Shown here piece after piece: positions 26,759-34,454 of a stretch of DNA of 39,260 nt. The translations under genes and the position numbers were made by a program. The notes below the pieces were generated by a model. It was given only the letters and a program-made list of their open reading frames with translations, searched no databases and was not told where the DNA came from. The DNA is from Flavobacteriales bacterium (GTDB lineage: Bacteria; Bacteroidota; Bacteroidia; Flavobacteriales; Flavobacteriaceae), in NCBI GenBank assembly GCA_026993355.1, contig JALWTX010000018.1, forward strand, positions 1-39,260, given 5' to 3'. Each line of letters starts with the position of its first letter. Position 1 is the first letter of the stretch.

Positions 26759-26799
26759 TAGACCTAATAGGTTTTGGCAACCTTGTAGATTTTATAGGT
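26759..26799. repeat. Degenerate GACCT-type repeat
   Basis: TAGACCTAATAGGTTTT followed by AACCTTGTAGATTTTATAGG is a worn copy of the palindrome seen at 24137-24169. It lies directly after the stop of the long fibre gene, so it may act as a weak hairpin between cistrons. Confidence 0.5.
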
Positions 26800-26803
26800 A
26801 TGA

Positions 26804-29800
26804 TTAATTATTTTTTGAAATATTGTTTAATTTTTGTTCCATTTTTAGCATATGTTCTTGCAATTGTAACAATTGGGCATTTAGTTGTTTTAACCAGTTA
26901 ATTTCTTTTTGTTGTTCTTGCAACTGTATTTTTTGTTGTTCTATCATTATCTGTTGCTCTTGCACGGCTTTGACTAGCGGCACGACAAACTGAGCATAAC
27001 TGAGGCTATACAAACCCAAATTACCCTCCTCTTTTTGCACACCACTAAAGTCATAACCGGCTTCTTTGGCAGCTTGTTCTACTTCTTGTGCAATAAAACC
27101 GGTCATTTTGATGTTTTCTATATCATATTTAGATGGCCAATCAAATTTATTCCAATCCTCATTTTTCAATCTGTGGGCAATCATCTGATTCATTTTGTGA
27201 ATATTCAAGTTGTAAGTAACCGGACGCAAGCGGGTGATAAAATCCAAACCGGCAACGTCATTTTGAATATGCGTTTTGATACGGCGATCACTGTAAGTTC
27301 CCCAAGGTACTTGCCCGCCTATCCAAGTTACGCTACTGTTTCCGATACGTATTTGATTGCTTGCCCCAACTGTTGCCATATACCCCAAAGCTGTTGAATT
27401 GTCATAATTATTAAACCCAATAGTATTATATCCAATGGCCGTATTTCCAATTCCGGTAGAACTGTTATAAAGTGCTCTGTATCCGATAGCGGTATTGTGA
27501 TAACCAGTGTTATTGGAATATAGCGACTGAGTTCCGACTGCGGTATTTTGAAAACCGGTAACATTATTATAAAGTGACTTATTTCCAATAGCAGTATTGT
27601 TATCCCCGTCAAAATTTTTATAAAGAGACAGATCGCCATTAGCGGTATTATTTTTTCCTGTAGTATTGGAATAAAGCGCTTCTGTTCCTGTGGCGGTATT
27701 AGAACTTCCTGTGGTATTGTTATAAAGTGCTACAGTACCAATAGCTGTGTTAAATTGCGCTTCGTAAAGATTTGTTGCGCCTTGTCCGTTATGATATAAA
27801 GCTGAGTCACCAACGGCTACAAGATTGCTGCGATCTGTATTTGAATATAAAGCAGATTTACCCACGGCTATATTGGAGTTTCCGGTTTTATTGAATAGAA
27901 GTGCTTCATCTCCAATTGCAGTATTATTACTTCCGATAGTATTAGAATAAAGTGCTTTGGTACCGATAGCTAGATTATTGATAGCTTGGGAATTATCTGA
28001 AGCTCCCTGACCATTATTATATAAAGCAAATGCACCAACCGCAACCAGATAATTTTTATCGGTATTTTTATACAAGGCTTCATCACCTACGGCAACATTA
28101 TATATTCCGGTAGTATTGGCATAAAGCGCTCTATTCCCATTAGCGGCATTATTACTCCCGGTAGTGTTTGAATAAAGTGCTCTATCACCATTGGCAGTAT
28201 TATTACTTCCGGTAGTGTTTGAATAAAGAGCCCTATTTCCGTTGGCCGTATTATTACCTCCTGTTGAGTTTAAATAAAGTGCTTGATTCCCGATAGCCGT
28301 ATTTTCATATCCTGTTGTGTTGGAATAAAGTGAGTTGTAGCCAACAGCTGTATTTTTAATGGCTTCATCAGAGAATGTTGCGCCTTGTCCATTATGATAT
28401 AAAGCCATATCACCTATAGCTACAAGATTACTTCTGGTTGTGTTAAAAAATAAAGTTTTTGTGCCAATAGCCACATTAGAATCTCCTGTTTTGTTAGAAT
28501 AAAGTGCTTGGTTTCCGTTGGCTATATTGTAATTCCCTATTGTATTGGAATAAAGTGCTTGGTTTCCGTTAGCAGTATTTTCATATCCTTCGGTGTTAGA
28601 ATAAAGTGCAGTATTTCCATTGCCGGTATTGTTATATCCGGTAGTGGTATTATAAAGTGCTTCATTTCCATTAGCCGTATTGTAATTTCCTGTCGTATTG
28701 GCGTAAAGCGCCCTTTTTCCAATAGCCGTATTATTATTTCCTGTCGTATTACTGTAAAGAGCATCATTTCCATTGGCCGTATTGTAATTTCCTGTCGTAT
28801 TGTAATAAAGCGTCTGATTCCCAATAGCGGTATTTTCACCTCCTTCAGTATTGGAATAAAGTGCATTATTACCAAAGGCTGTATTTTTACCTCCTTCAGT
28901 ATTAGAATAAAGTGAATTGTCTCCGGTGGCAGTATTGTTATATCCGATAGTGTTAGAATATAGTGATTTATATCCTACAGCAGTATTATTGATGGCTTGT
29001 GAATTGTCTGTAGCGCCCAAGCCATTATTGTATAAAGCAAATCCTCCAACAGCTACCAGGTTGCTTCTTGTGGTATTTTCAGACAAAGCTTCTGTACCTA
29101 TAGCCACATTATAATTACCTGTAGTATTGGAATAAAGTGCCCAACTTCCGGTAGCAGTATTTTTGCTTCCTTCAGTATTATAATAAAGCACTCCATTCCC
29201 GATGGCTGTATTATAATTGCCTGTGGTATTTTTATAAAGTGTTTGTTTTCCGGTAGCAGTATTATTTGACCCTGTGGTGTTTGCAGAAAGCGCATCACTT
29301 CCCGTAGCGGTATTTTCACTTCCGGTGGTATTGTTATATAGTGCATTATCACCGGCGGCGGTATTTTGAGACCCATAAGTGTTGTGATATAGCACACTTT
29401 CTCCAATACCAATATTAAAATTTCCGGTAGTATTGCTATATAAAGTTTGGTAACCTATGGCAATATTATCGATGCCCGAAGTATTACTTTTCAAAGCTTC
29501 AAATCCTATCCCGACATTTTTGTTATTATCGCTATTATCGTTTGTTCCGGCATCAATCCCTAAAAAAATAGAAGAGCCATTGTCAGTACCATCACTGTCG
29601 GATTTACCATCAGCCAAATCATCGATTTTTTGCGCACCGGTACCGGACAAACTTGTCCAACTGCTGCCATCGTAATAATAAAATCCCTGCGTGCCATCGG
29701 TTTGATAAACCATTAAACCGGTAGCCGGTGAAGTTATGGCGTTGCGTTGGGCTTGGGTCATACGCGGAATGAGTATGCCTTTTTGCGTAGATTTTATATC

Positions 29801-29902
29801 GAGCATAGCCGAGCCATCCGGTGTCGTAGTGCCTATGCCTACTTGCCCTGATACGGTTTGATAAGTCAATACCAAACCAATAATGTAAATAATTGTTTTC
29901 AT
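26804..29902 (-). CDS. Long S74-processed fibre protein with 17-residue repeats
   Basis: A 1032-aa protein. After a signal-like start it carries the Bacteroidota fibre opening [20 protein letters not shown] with [15 protein letters not shown] and [13 protein letters not shown], then [14 protein letters not shown] shared with the 24206 gene. Residues 140-830 are 31 regular 17-residue units, consensus N-T-T-G-x-x-N-T-A-x-G-x-x-A-L-Y-S, broken four times by a 41-residue unit containing N-L-V-A-x-G and A-L-Y-x-N-G-x-G-A. The C-terminal S74 chaperone begins at S871 with K876 (SDRRIK), and the chain ends in a Gln-rich coiled coil. Expected product: a trimeric roll-shaped surface fibre of about 870 residues after self-cleavage. 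It is the first gene of the minus-strand cluster and lies divergent from the TPR two-component regulator. Confidence 0.87.
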   Translation of the reverse strand: MKTIIYIIGLVLTYQTVSGQVGIGTTTPDGSAMLDIKSTQKGILIPRMTQAQRNAITSPATGLMVYQTDGTQGFYYYDGSSWTSLSGTGAQKIDDLADGKSDSDGTDNGSSIFLGIDAGTNDNSDNNKNVGIGFEALKSNTSGIDNIAIGYQTLYSNTTGNFNIGIGESVLYHNTYGSQNTAAGDNALYNNTTGSENTATGSDALSANTTGSNNTATGKQTLYKNTTGNYNTAIGNGVLYYNTEGSKNTATGSWALYSNTTGNYNVAIGTEALSENTTRSNLVAVGGFALYNNGLGATDNSQAINNTAVGYKSLYSNTIGYNNTATGDNSLYSNTEGGKNTAFGNNALYSNTEGGENTAIGNQTLYYNTTGNYNTANGNDALYSNTTGNNNTAIGKRALYANTTGNYNTANGNEALYNTTTGYNNTGNGNTALYSNTEGYENTANGNQALYSNTIGNYNIANGNQALYSNKTGDSNVAIGTKTLFFNTTRSNLVAIGDMALYHNGQGATFSDEAIKNTAVGYNSLYSNTTGYENTAIGNQALYLNSTGGNNTANGNRALYSNTTGSNNTANGDRALYSNTTGSNNAANGNRALYANTTGIYNVAVGDEALYKNTDKNYLVAVGAFALYNNGQGASDNSQAINNLAIGTKALYSNTIGSNNTAIGDEALLFNKTGNSNIAVGKSALYSNTDRSNLVAVGDSALYHNGQGATNLYEAQFNTAIGTVALYNNTTGSSNTATGTEALYSNTTGKNNTANGDLSLYKNFDGDNNTAIGNKSLYNNVTGFQNTAVGTQSLYSNNTGYHNTAIGYRALYNSSTGIGNTAIGYNTIGFNNYDNSTALGYMATVGASNQIRIGNSSVTWIGGQVPWGTYSDRRIKTHIQNDVAGLDFITRLRPVTYNLNIHKMNQMIAHRLKNEDWNKFDWPSKYDIENIKMTGFIAQEVEQAAKEAGYDFSGVQKEEGNLGLYSLSYAQFVVPLVKAVQEQQIMIEQQKIQLQEQQKEINWLKQLNAQLLQLQEHMLKMEQKLNNISKNN
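27413..29485 (-). repeat. 51-base repeat array with higher-order period
   Basis: 31 regular units of 51 bases plus four longer units of 123 bases (17+24 residues). Regular units before, between and after the long ones number 8, 10, 5, 2 and 6. Many neighbouring units are similar, e.g. [17 protein letters not shown] beside [17 protein letters not shown], so recent unit duplication is plausible. Confidence 0.85.
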
Positions 29903-30290
29903 GATGATATAGTTTTAGGTTATTATCTTTTTTTAAAATTGACCCGGCATTTGTTTAGCCGGATCAATTCAAACAACACAATAATTCGCAATGATTGGTA
30001 ATCTTAATTATTATGAAAAAAAACCTTTTGACTATTGCGATTTATCAATATCCCAAAACTATATCAGCGATTCTTTTAAGACTTTTGTTTTTTAGCCAAA
30101 AAAGCTTCTTTTTTTGCCATTCACCCGTTATGATGAGTAATTTGAAGTGTTTTATGCCCGTTTTTGGCATAAAATCACCTTAAAGGGTAGTATCTTTTTT
30201 ATGAAAAAAAGGCATATTTGCATAAAAAAGTTACAAATGTCACTTATTTTTTATGCGTCTTGTCGTTTAAAAAAGAAAAAAACGCTTCTT
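29903..30290. other. Divergent regulatory region, fibre cluster and regulator
   Basis: 388 bases between the two divergent starts. It holds a leader copy (29913-29926) and an imperfect 12-bp hairpin, AATTGACCCGGC (29937-29948) with GCCGGATCAATT (29958-29969), one mismatch, inside the presumed fibre-gene leader. Near the regulator there is a -7-like CATATTTG at 30213-30220, one base off TAnnTTTG, and two TTTTTGGC/GGCATA-like inverted words near 30160-30220. Small frames here (29995-30183) have no support as genes. Confidence 0.45.
29913..29926 (-). promoter_or_regulatory. Shared leader motif, long fibre gene
   Basis: ATAATAACCTAAAA on the minus strand, 10 bases before the ATG at 29902, identical to the copies at 26230 and 26730. 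Confidence 0.65.
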
Positions 30291-33035
30291 ATGTATAAAT
30301 TTTATGTTTTAATCATCATCTATTTAGGGAGTATTCAAAATCAATTTTCACAATCAAATTCCGTAGGTCTTTCTAAGAAAATAAAGCAGAAGTTGAAACA
30401 AGCCCGCTCAATGCAGCAATTGGATTCGGCAGTATATTATGTCAACCAAGCGATTGACTTGTCGCAACAATCAATAAATGATTCTATAATTGTCGGTACT
30501 TATTACAACAAACCGCTTTTATCGGCTATTCACGGTGATTTTAACCGGACTTTAGTTTATTTAAAAGAATTTGATTCTGTTTTAAAGAAACATTATCGCC
30601 TATACTACGACTTTAGGCGTCAAACCTTATACGCTTATGCTTATGCCATGATAGACAATACCGATATGTCTTTGCAATACAATAAGAACAGTTTGGATAT
30701 GGCAAAAAAAAGCCATGATAGACGTTTATTGGCAGAAGCTTATAACAATTTAGGAACATCTTATAAAGACACCGGTCTAAATCGGGAAGCCCGTAAATTT
30801 TATAAACTCGCCGACTCTATTTACCTTCAATTAGCAGGGCACGGCACCTATACATTATATAATAATCTCTCGCAAGTTGCCCAAAACTTTGAAGAAGCCC
30901 AAATGTATTCCGACAAAGCGTTTCATTTGCTTGACACAACCGATTTGCATGATTTATCATTGTTTTATTTGATTCGGTCGGATGCTTTTTTGCAACAAAA
31001 ACATTATAATGAAAGCTTGGTAGCCGGCAAAAAAGCTTTTGATCTAGCCAGGGGCATTCAATATGAAATGATTGTAAATGAAGCTGTTGCGCATATTGGC
31101 AAAGATTATTTCTATCTCAACCAACCGGATTCAGCCATCATCTATTTAAAACAAAGCTTGCATTACGACAAAACGAATTGGTCTAATAATATGGAAAACG
31201 CCCGGATGCTATCGAAGGCATATCAACAAAAAAAAGATTATAAAAACGCTTTGAAGTATCACCAACTGTTTGTCCAATACCATGATTCTTTAAATTTTCA
31301 AGAATCTAAAAATAAATTAATTGAATTTAACATCAAATACGAAACTATTAAAAAAGACAAAGAATTGGCTGATAAGCAACTTTTATTAAGCCAACAGCAA
31401 AGTCACATTAATCAGTTGTCCGCCATAGGGATTTTTGGCTTGTTGGTTGTGTTGGCTGTATTTCAATGGGTTTTTTACAGACAAAAAAAGAAGAAAATTT
31501 TGGTTGTTCAGCAGTTAGAAAAAGCCCAAGAAATCAATGCGATGCGACATCAGTTTTTGGGTAATATTGCTCATGAAATCAGGACGCCATTGACTTTAAT
31601 TTTGGGCAATATAGAATTGGCAATAGAAAATATGCAATCTAAAAAGAAATTACAACCATACTTAAAATCTGCTAGAAATAATGCCAAACGGGTAATTGAT
31701 GAAGCCAACCAAATATTAGAATTGTTAAAATCCGACCAAAAGAAACATCGTTTAAAACCGGTAGCTATTTCTTTACGAGATACCATCAACCGTATGGTGC
31801 TTTCCTTTAAATCCTTGATGAATATGAAAAATCTGGAATTGGTATTTGACAATCAAATTCCAGCCTCATTAAGCGTAGAAATTGATGTGGAAAAGCTGGA
31901 AAAAATGGTTAACAATCTGTTATCAAATGCCATAAAATATTCACCGTCAGAAAGTCAAATTATTATTGAAGCAACTGTTAAGGCACAAAGGCTTATTTTT
32001 AAAGTCAAAGATTTCGGACCGGGAATTAAAGCATCAGAATTGGACAAAATTTTTGAACGTTTTTATCAAACTCAAGCCAATAGAACGGTTGGCGGTATTG
32101 GTATCGGGCTGGCATTGGCTCAAGAGTTTGCCCAAATGATGCAGGGTCAAATTACAGTTCATAGTCAACCCGGTGAAGGCAGCTTGTTTGTTTTAGAATT
32201 ACCTTTAAAAATACTTGAAAACCAGAAAACAACAGAAAACAAATCTGTCAAAAAAAGGGAAAAACTTGACAACAAAGCCAATCCGGAAACCGCCCAAAAG
32301 CAAAACATATTAATTGTGGAAGACAATCCGGAAATGAGTGCCTATTTGTCCAATTTATTATGTCCGTCTTTCAATTGTTACAAAGCTTTTGATGGCGAAG
32401 AAGCTTTAAAAATCCTCAAAACACAAAAAATAGATTTAATTACCTCGGATATTATGATGCCTAAAATGGACGGCATGCAATTTCTTCAAGAATTGAAAAA
32501 AGATAAAGTTTTGTCAAACATTCCGGTTATTATGATTTCGGCCAAAACATTGGAAGAAGAAAAACTAAAAGCTTTTGCCATCGGTATCAATGATTATATC
32601 ATCAAACCATTTAGCAAAAATGAACTTTTGGCACGCATTAAAAACATCTTAAAAACTAAGCGGCAATGGGAACAATGGTTGTTTAAAGAAAAGGAATTAA
32701 TAGACGAAACCGGAGAGACCTATGATCAGAATTTTCTTGAAAAACTCGAAAAATTAGTTTTACAAAACCTGACTGATGAAACTTATAAAATAGCTGATTT
32801 GGCCGGTCAAATGGGTTATAGCCAACGCCAATTGACCCGATTGGTCAAAAGATTTACAGGACTAAGTCCCGTGCAGTATATTTTAGAGTTACGACTACAA
32901 AAAGCCTATGCTTATATCAAAAGTAAGCAATATAAAAATTTGTCAGATGTGCGTTTTAAGGTCGGGCTTAATTCTGCTTCCTATTTTAATAAAAAATTCA
33001 AAGCACGCTTTGGGGTTTATCCGCGAGATTTATAA
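30291..33035 (+). CDS. Hybrid two-component regulator with TPR sensor
   Basis: A 914-aa one-protein signalling system, starting at the ATG of MYKFYVLIIIYLGSIQNQFS, which makes a signal/anchor segment; longer in-frame starts give an implausible Lys-rich lead. Residues 25-350 are TPR-like helices (YNNLGTSYKDTG, YNESLVAGKKAFDLA) outside the membrane, followed by one membrane helix at 378-396. Then come HisKA with H428 in NIAHEIRTPL, a HATPase (NNLLSNAIKYSP, DFGPGI, GGIGIGLAL), a receiver with D720 in TSDIMMPKMDG, and an AraC-type helix-turn-helix (about 830-914, IADLAGQMGYSQRQL ending FGVYPRDL). The usual hybrid systems of this phylum have beta-propeller sensors; this one uses TPRs, typical of a subset. 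It stands divergent to the fibre cluster, which makes those genes its most likely targets, though that is unproved. Confidence 0.9.
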   Translation: MYKFYVLIIIYLGSIQNQFSQSNSVGLSKKIKQKLKQARSMQQLDSAVYYVNQAIDLSQQSINDSIIVGTYYNKPLLSAIHGDFNRTLVYLKEFDSVLKKHYRLYYDFRRQTLYAYAYAMIDNTDMSLQYNKNSLDMAKKSHDRRLLAEAYNNLGTSYKDTGLNREARKFYKLADSIYLQLAGHGTYTLYNNLSQVAQNFEEAQMYSDKAFHLLDTTDLHDLSLFYLIRSDAFLQQKHYNESLVAGKKAFDLARGIQYEMIVNEAVAHIGKDYFYLNQPDSAIIYLKQSLHYDKTNWSNNMENARMLSKAYQQKKDYKNALKYHQLFVQYHDSLNFQESKNKLIEFNIKYETIKKDKELADKQLLLSQQQSHINQLSAIGIFGLLVVLAVFQWVFYRQKKKKILVVQQLEKAQEINAMRHQFLGNIAHEIRTPLTLILGNIELAIENMQSKKKLQPYLKSARNNAKRVIDEANQILELLKSDQKKHRLKPVAISLRDTINRMVLSFKSLMNMKNLELVFDNQIPASLSVEIDVEKLEKMVNNLLSNAIKYSPSESQIIIEATVKAQRLIFKVKDFGPGIKASELDKIFERFYQTQANRTVGGIGIGLALAQEFAQMMQGQITVHSQPGEGSLFVLELPLKILENQKTTENKSVKKREKLDNKANPETAQKQNILIVEDNPEMSAYLSNLLCPSFNCYKAFDGEEALKILKTQKIDLITSDIMMPKMDGMQFLQELKKDKVLSNIPVIMISAKTLEEEKLKAFAIGINDYIIKPFSKNELLARIKNILKTKRQWEQWLFKEKELIDETGETYDQNFLEKLEKLVLQNLTDETYKIADLAGQMGYSQRQLTRLVKRFTGLSPVQYILELRLQKAYAYIKSKQYKNLSDVRFKVGLNSASYFNKKFKARFGVYPRDL

Positions 33036-33282
33036 ACAAATTTTACTAAAATCGAAATCTATCTTTTAAATGAAGATAGCTTAAAATTTAAGCGGAACAC
33101 TTACAAGCTATATATTTTATTGTCCCAATCAAAAGTCATTTTTCGTAATACATCCAATAATAGTATTTATTTTTTGTTTCAAAAAAGCAAGCTATTTCTA
33201 TAATATTTGTAACCCATATTCATCATCAAATAGTAAATAACAACTTTAATTATTTTGAAATTTTTGATAAAAGATTATCCAT
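33036..33282. other. Intergenic region after the TPR regulator
   Basis: 247 AT-rich bases with no gene. Two adjacent inverted repeats, CTATCTT (33059-33065) with AAGATAG (33073-33079) and GCTTAAAATTTAAGC (33079-33093), lie 24 bases after the stop and may form weak hairpins; neither is followed by a T-run. Confidence 0.35.
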
Positions 33283-33939
33283 TTATTGTTGTATGAAGTC
33301 GAAAAAATCCATTTTAACATTAATTGTTTCTTGCCAATCATTTTTAAGGCTTGATAAAGTAGCTTATCCAATTTTATCTTATTTTAACTGTTGTAAAGTT
33401 TAACGGCATACCAGGTTTTGATGTAAGAAATCGTTTCAGATAAATTCCATTCTAAATTTATGTCAAAAAACGGACTTTTTATTTCATTAAATGGAAAAGA
33501 AATGCCATCGTATTTATTGATAACCAATTGATTATTGTTCGACCAATAGTCTTTGATTTTAAATAGAGTTCTTTTTCTAACAATTGCTCAATTATAGTAT
33601 CTGTATAGAAAATCCATAAGAAAACACGGCTAAAATCCCATTATTTTTTAATACTCTATCTGGTTCTTTAAAAAAGGCTTCAATATTAAACCAATATAGA
33701 GCTTGGGCAATACAAATCAAATCGAAAAATTGATTGGGAAAATTGGTTTTTTCGGCCTTTTGCAAGCTATAATTGATCTTGTGAAACTTAAAAGCATTAG
33801 CTAATTAATTTTAGTTAATATCAGTAGTATAAATTTGATTAAAATTCTCAACCATATCAATTACTACCTGTCCATTACCACAAGCACAATCCCACATTCT
33901 TTCTTTGGTAGGAATATTTTGTATTGCAATAAATTCCAT
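33283..33939 (-). pseudogene. Class I SAM-dependent methyltransferase, degraded
   Basis: A clear methyltransferase reading split by stops and frameshifts, none of it a full gene. In order (minus strand): MEFIAIQNIPTKERMWDCAC with the SAM-binding loop D-C-A-C-G-N-G-Q; IYTTDIN then two in-frame TAA codons at 33811-33813 and 33805-33807, where Gln codons (CAA) are likely original; LQKAEKTNFPNQFFDLICIA; QALYWFN; DRVLKNNGILAVFSYGF. After a frameshift near 33610 comes YTDTIIEQLLEKELY, and after another near 33555 come DYWSNNNQLVINKYDG, SPFFDINLEWNLSETISYIK and TWYAVKLY. A tail reading LKNDWQETINVKMDFFDFIQ ends at 33283. About 25 N-terminal residues are missing. Intact relatives are about 250 aa and act on small molecules. 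It is decaying and not functional. Confidence 0.8.
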
Positions 33940-34181
33940 AAACTAAAAATTCATCATCTATTAAGAACAATTCAACACCTTTCAATTCATCATTTTCTAA
34001 ATTCTCAAAATATATTATATATTTTACGTTTTTGTTTTCTATTAGGAATTTCATATTCATTAGTAATTTCTTTTCTGTGAGGAACGAAATAATTTAAGAA
34101 ATTGAGAATGAAATTATAATTTCGCTCTTTTGATAGCAGAAAACAATCGGCATAGTATTCTTGTATTTCGTCTTTTTGTTT
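33940..34181 (-). pseudogene. Remnant of a small protein gene, two frames
   Basis: Two overlapping open frames on the minus strand look like one damaged gene. The first (down to a stop at 34005) reads DEIQEYYADCFLLSKERNYN, then FILNFLNYFVPHRKEITNEY and EIPN. The second, from the ATG at 34060, reads MNMKFLIENKNVKYIIYFEN, then LENDELKGVELFLIDDEFLV and YGI before running into the methyltransferase remnant. Both have protein-like composition with no start or stop of their own that fits. An internal deletion or frameshift joining them is likely. I do not recognise the family; the acidic, aromatic character would suit a small immunity or antitoxin-like protein, but that is a guess. Confidence 0.4.
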
Positions 34182-34220
34182 TCAAATTAACAGTTTCTCT
34201 TAAATGAAGCATATGGTTTA

Positions 34221-34326
34221 TATATAAAGTAGTGGCGGCTAAAAATACACTTACCTTTCGGTTAGTACAAATATACAAAAAAAGCACAAACTTTGATATT
34301 TGCAATTACGCGCTACTACTTATACA
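34221..34326. repeat. Left attC-like imperfect palindrome pair
   Basis: Arm a, TATATAAAGTAGTGGCGGC (34221-34239), pairs imperfectly with arm b, GCGCTACTACTTATACA (34310-34326), about 70 bases away. Arm b is followed by TTTTGTTGTG. The shape, a long imperfect stem ending in a short GTT-type box, recalls integron attC sites and Bacteroidota cassette-like repeats. A minus-strand TATATTTG (34268-34275) lies inside. See the partner pair at 38351-38551. Confidence 0.5.
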
Positions 34327-34398
34327 TTTTGTTGTGTTTCGTATTTTTAACATTCGGTTTTAGAGTTGGAAATGACATACTTATTGACAAGTTTTGGC

Positions 34399-34454
34399 TT
34401 GTGCGGTTGGCATTGAGCGACTTAGCAATGTGTATGGCTTTTAGCGTTGGCATT
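34399..34454 (+). repeat. GTTGGCAtt direct repeats, left of the R-M gene
   Basis: TTGTGCGGTTGGCATT (34400-34415) and GCGTTGGCATT (34444-34454) repeat a GTTGGCA core; the second overlaps the stop codon of the restriction gene. The same core recurs three times right of that gene. A plus-strand frame across this stretch (34293-34478) is made of this repeat and is not a gene. Confidence 0.55.

Noticed and set aside
28508-29412. Several open frames on both strands within the fibre repeat
   Set aside because: Shadow frames produced by the repetitive coding sequence of the long fibre gene.
27413-29485. CRISPR-like regular array
   Set aside because: The 51-base periodicity is coding: every unit keeps the frame and the N-T-x-G...A-L-Y pattern, with no constant repeat and unique spacers.
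24206-29902. Prophage tail region
   Set aside because: S74 domains occur in phage tails, but there is no capsid, tail tube, terminase or lysis gene, and the genes carry export signals and T9SS partners.
29995-30183. 62-aa plus-strand frame
   Set aside because: Sits in the divergent promoter region, has an unlikely start and no recognisable domain.
30147-30290. 48-residue N-terminal extension of the TPR regulator
   Set aside because: Lys-rich and without the signal sequence; the ATG at 30291 begins a good membrane-targeting segment.
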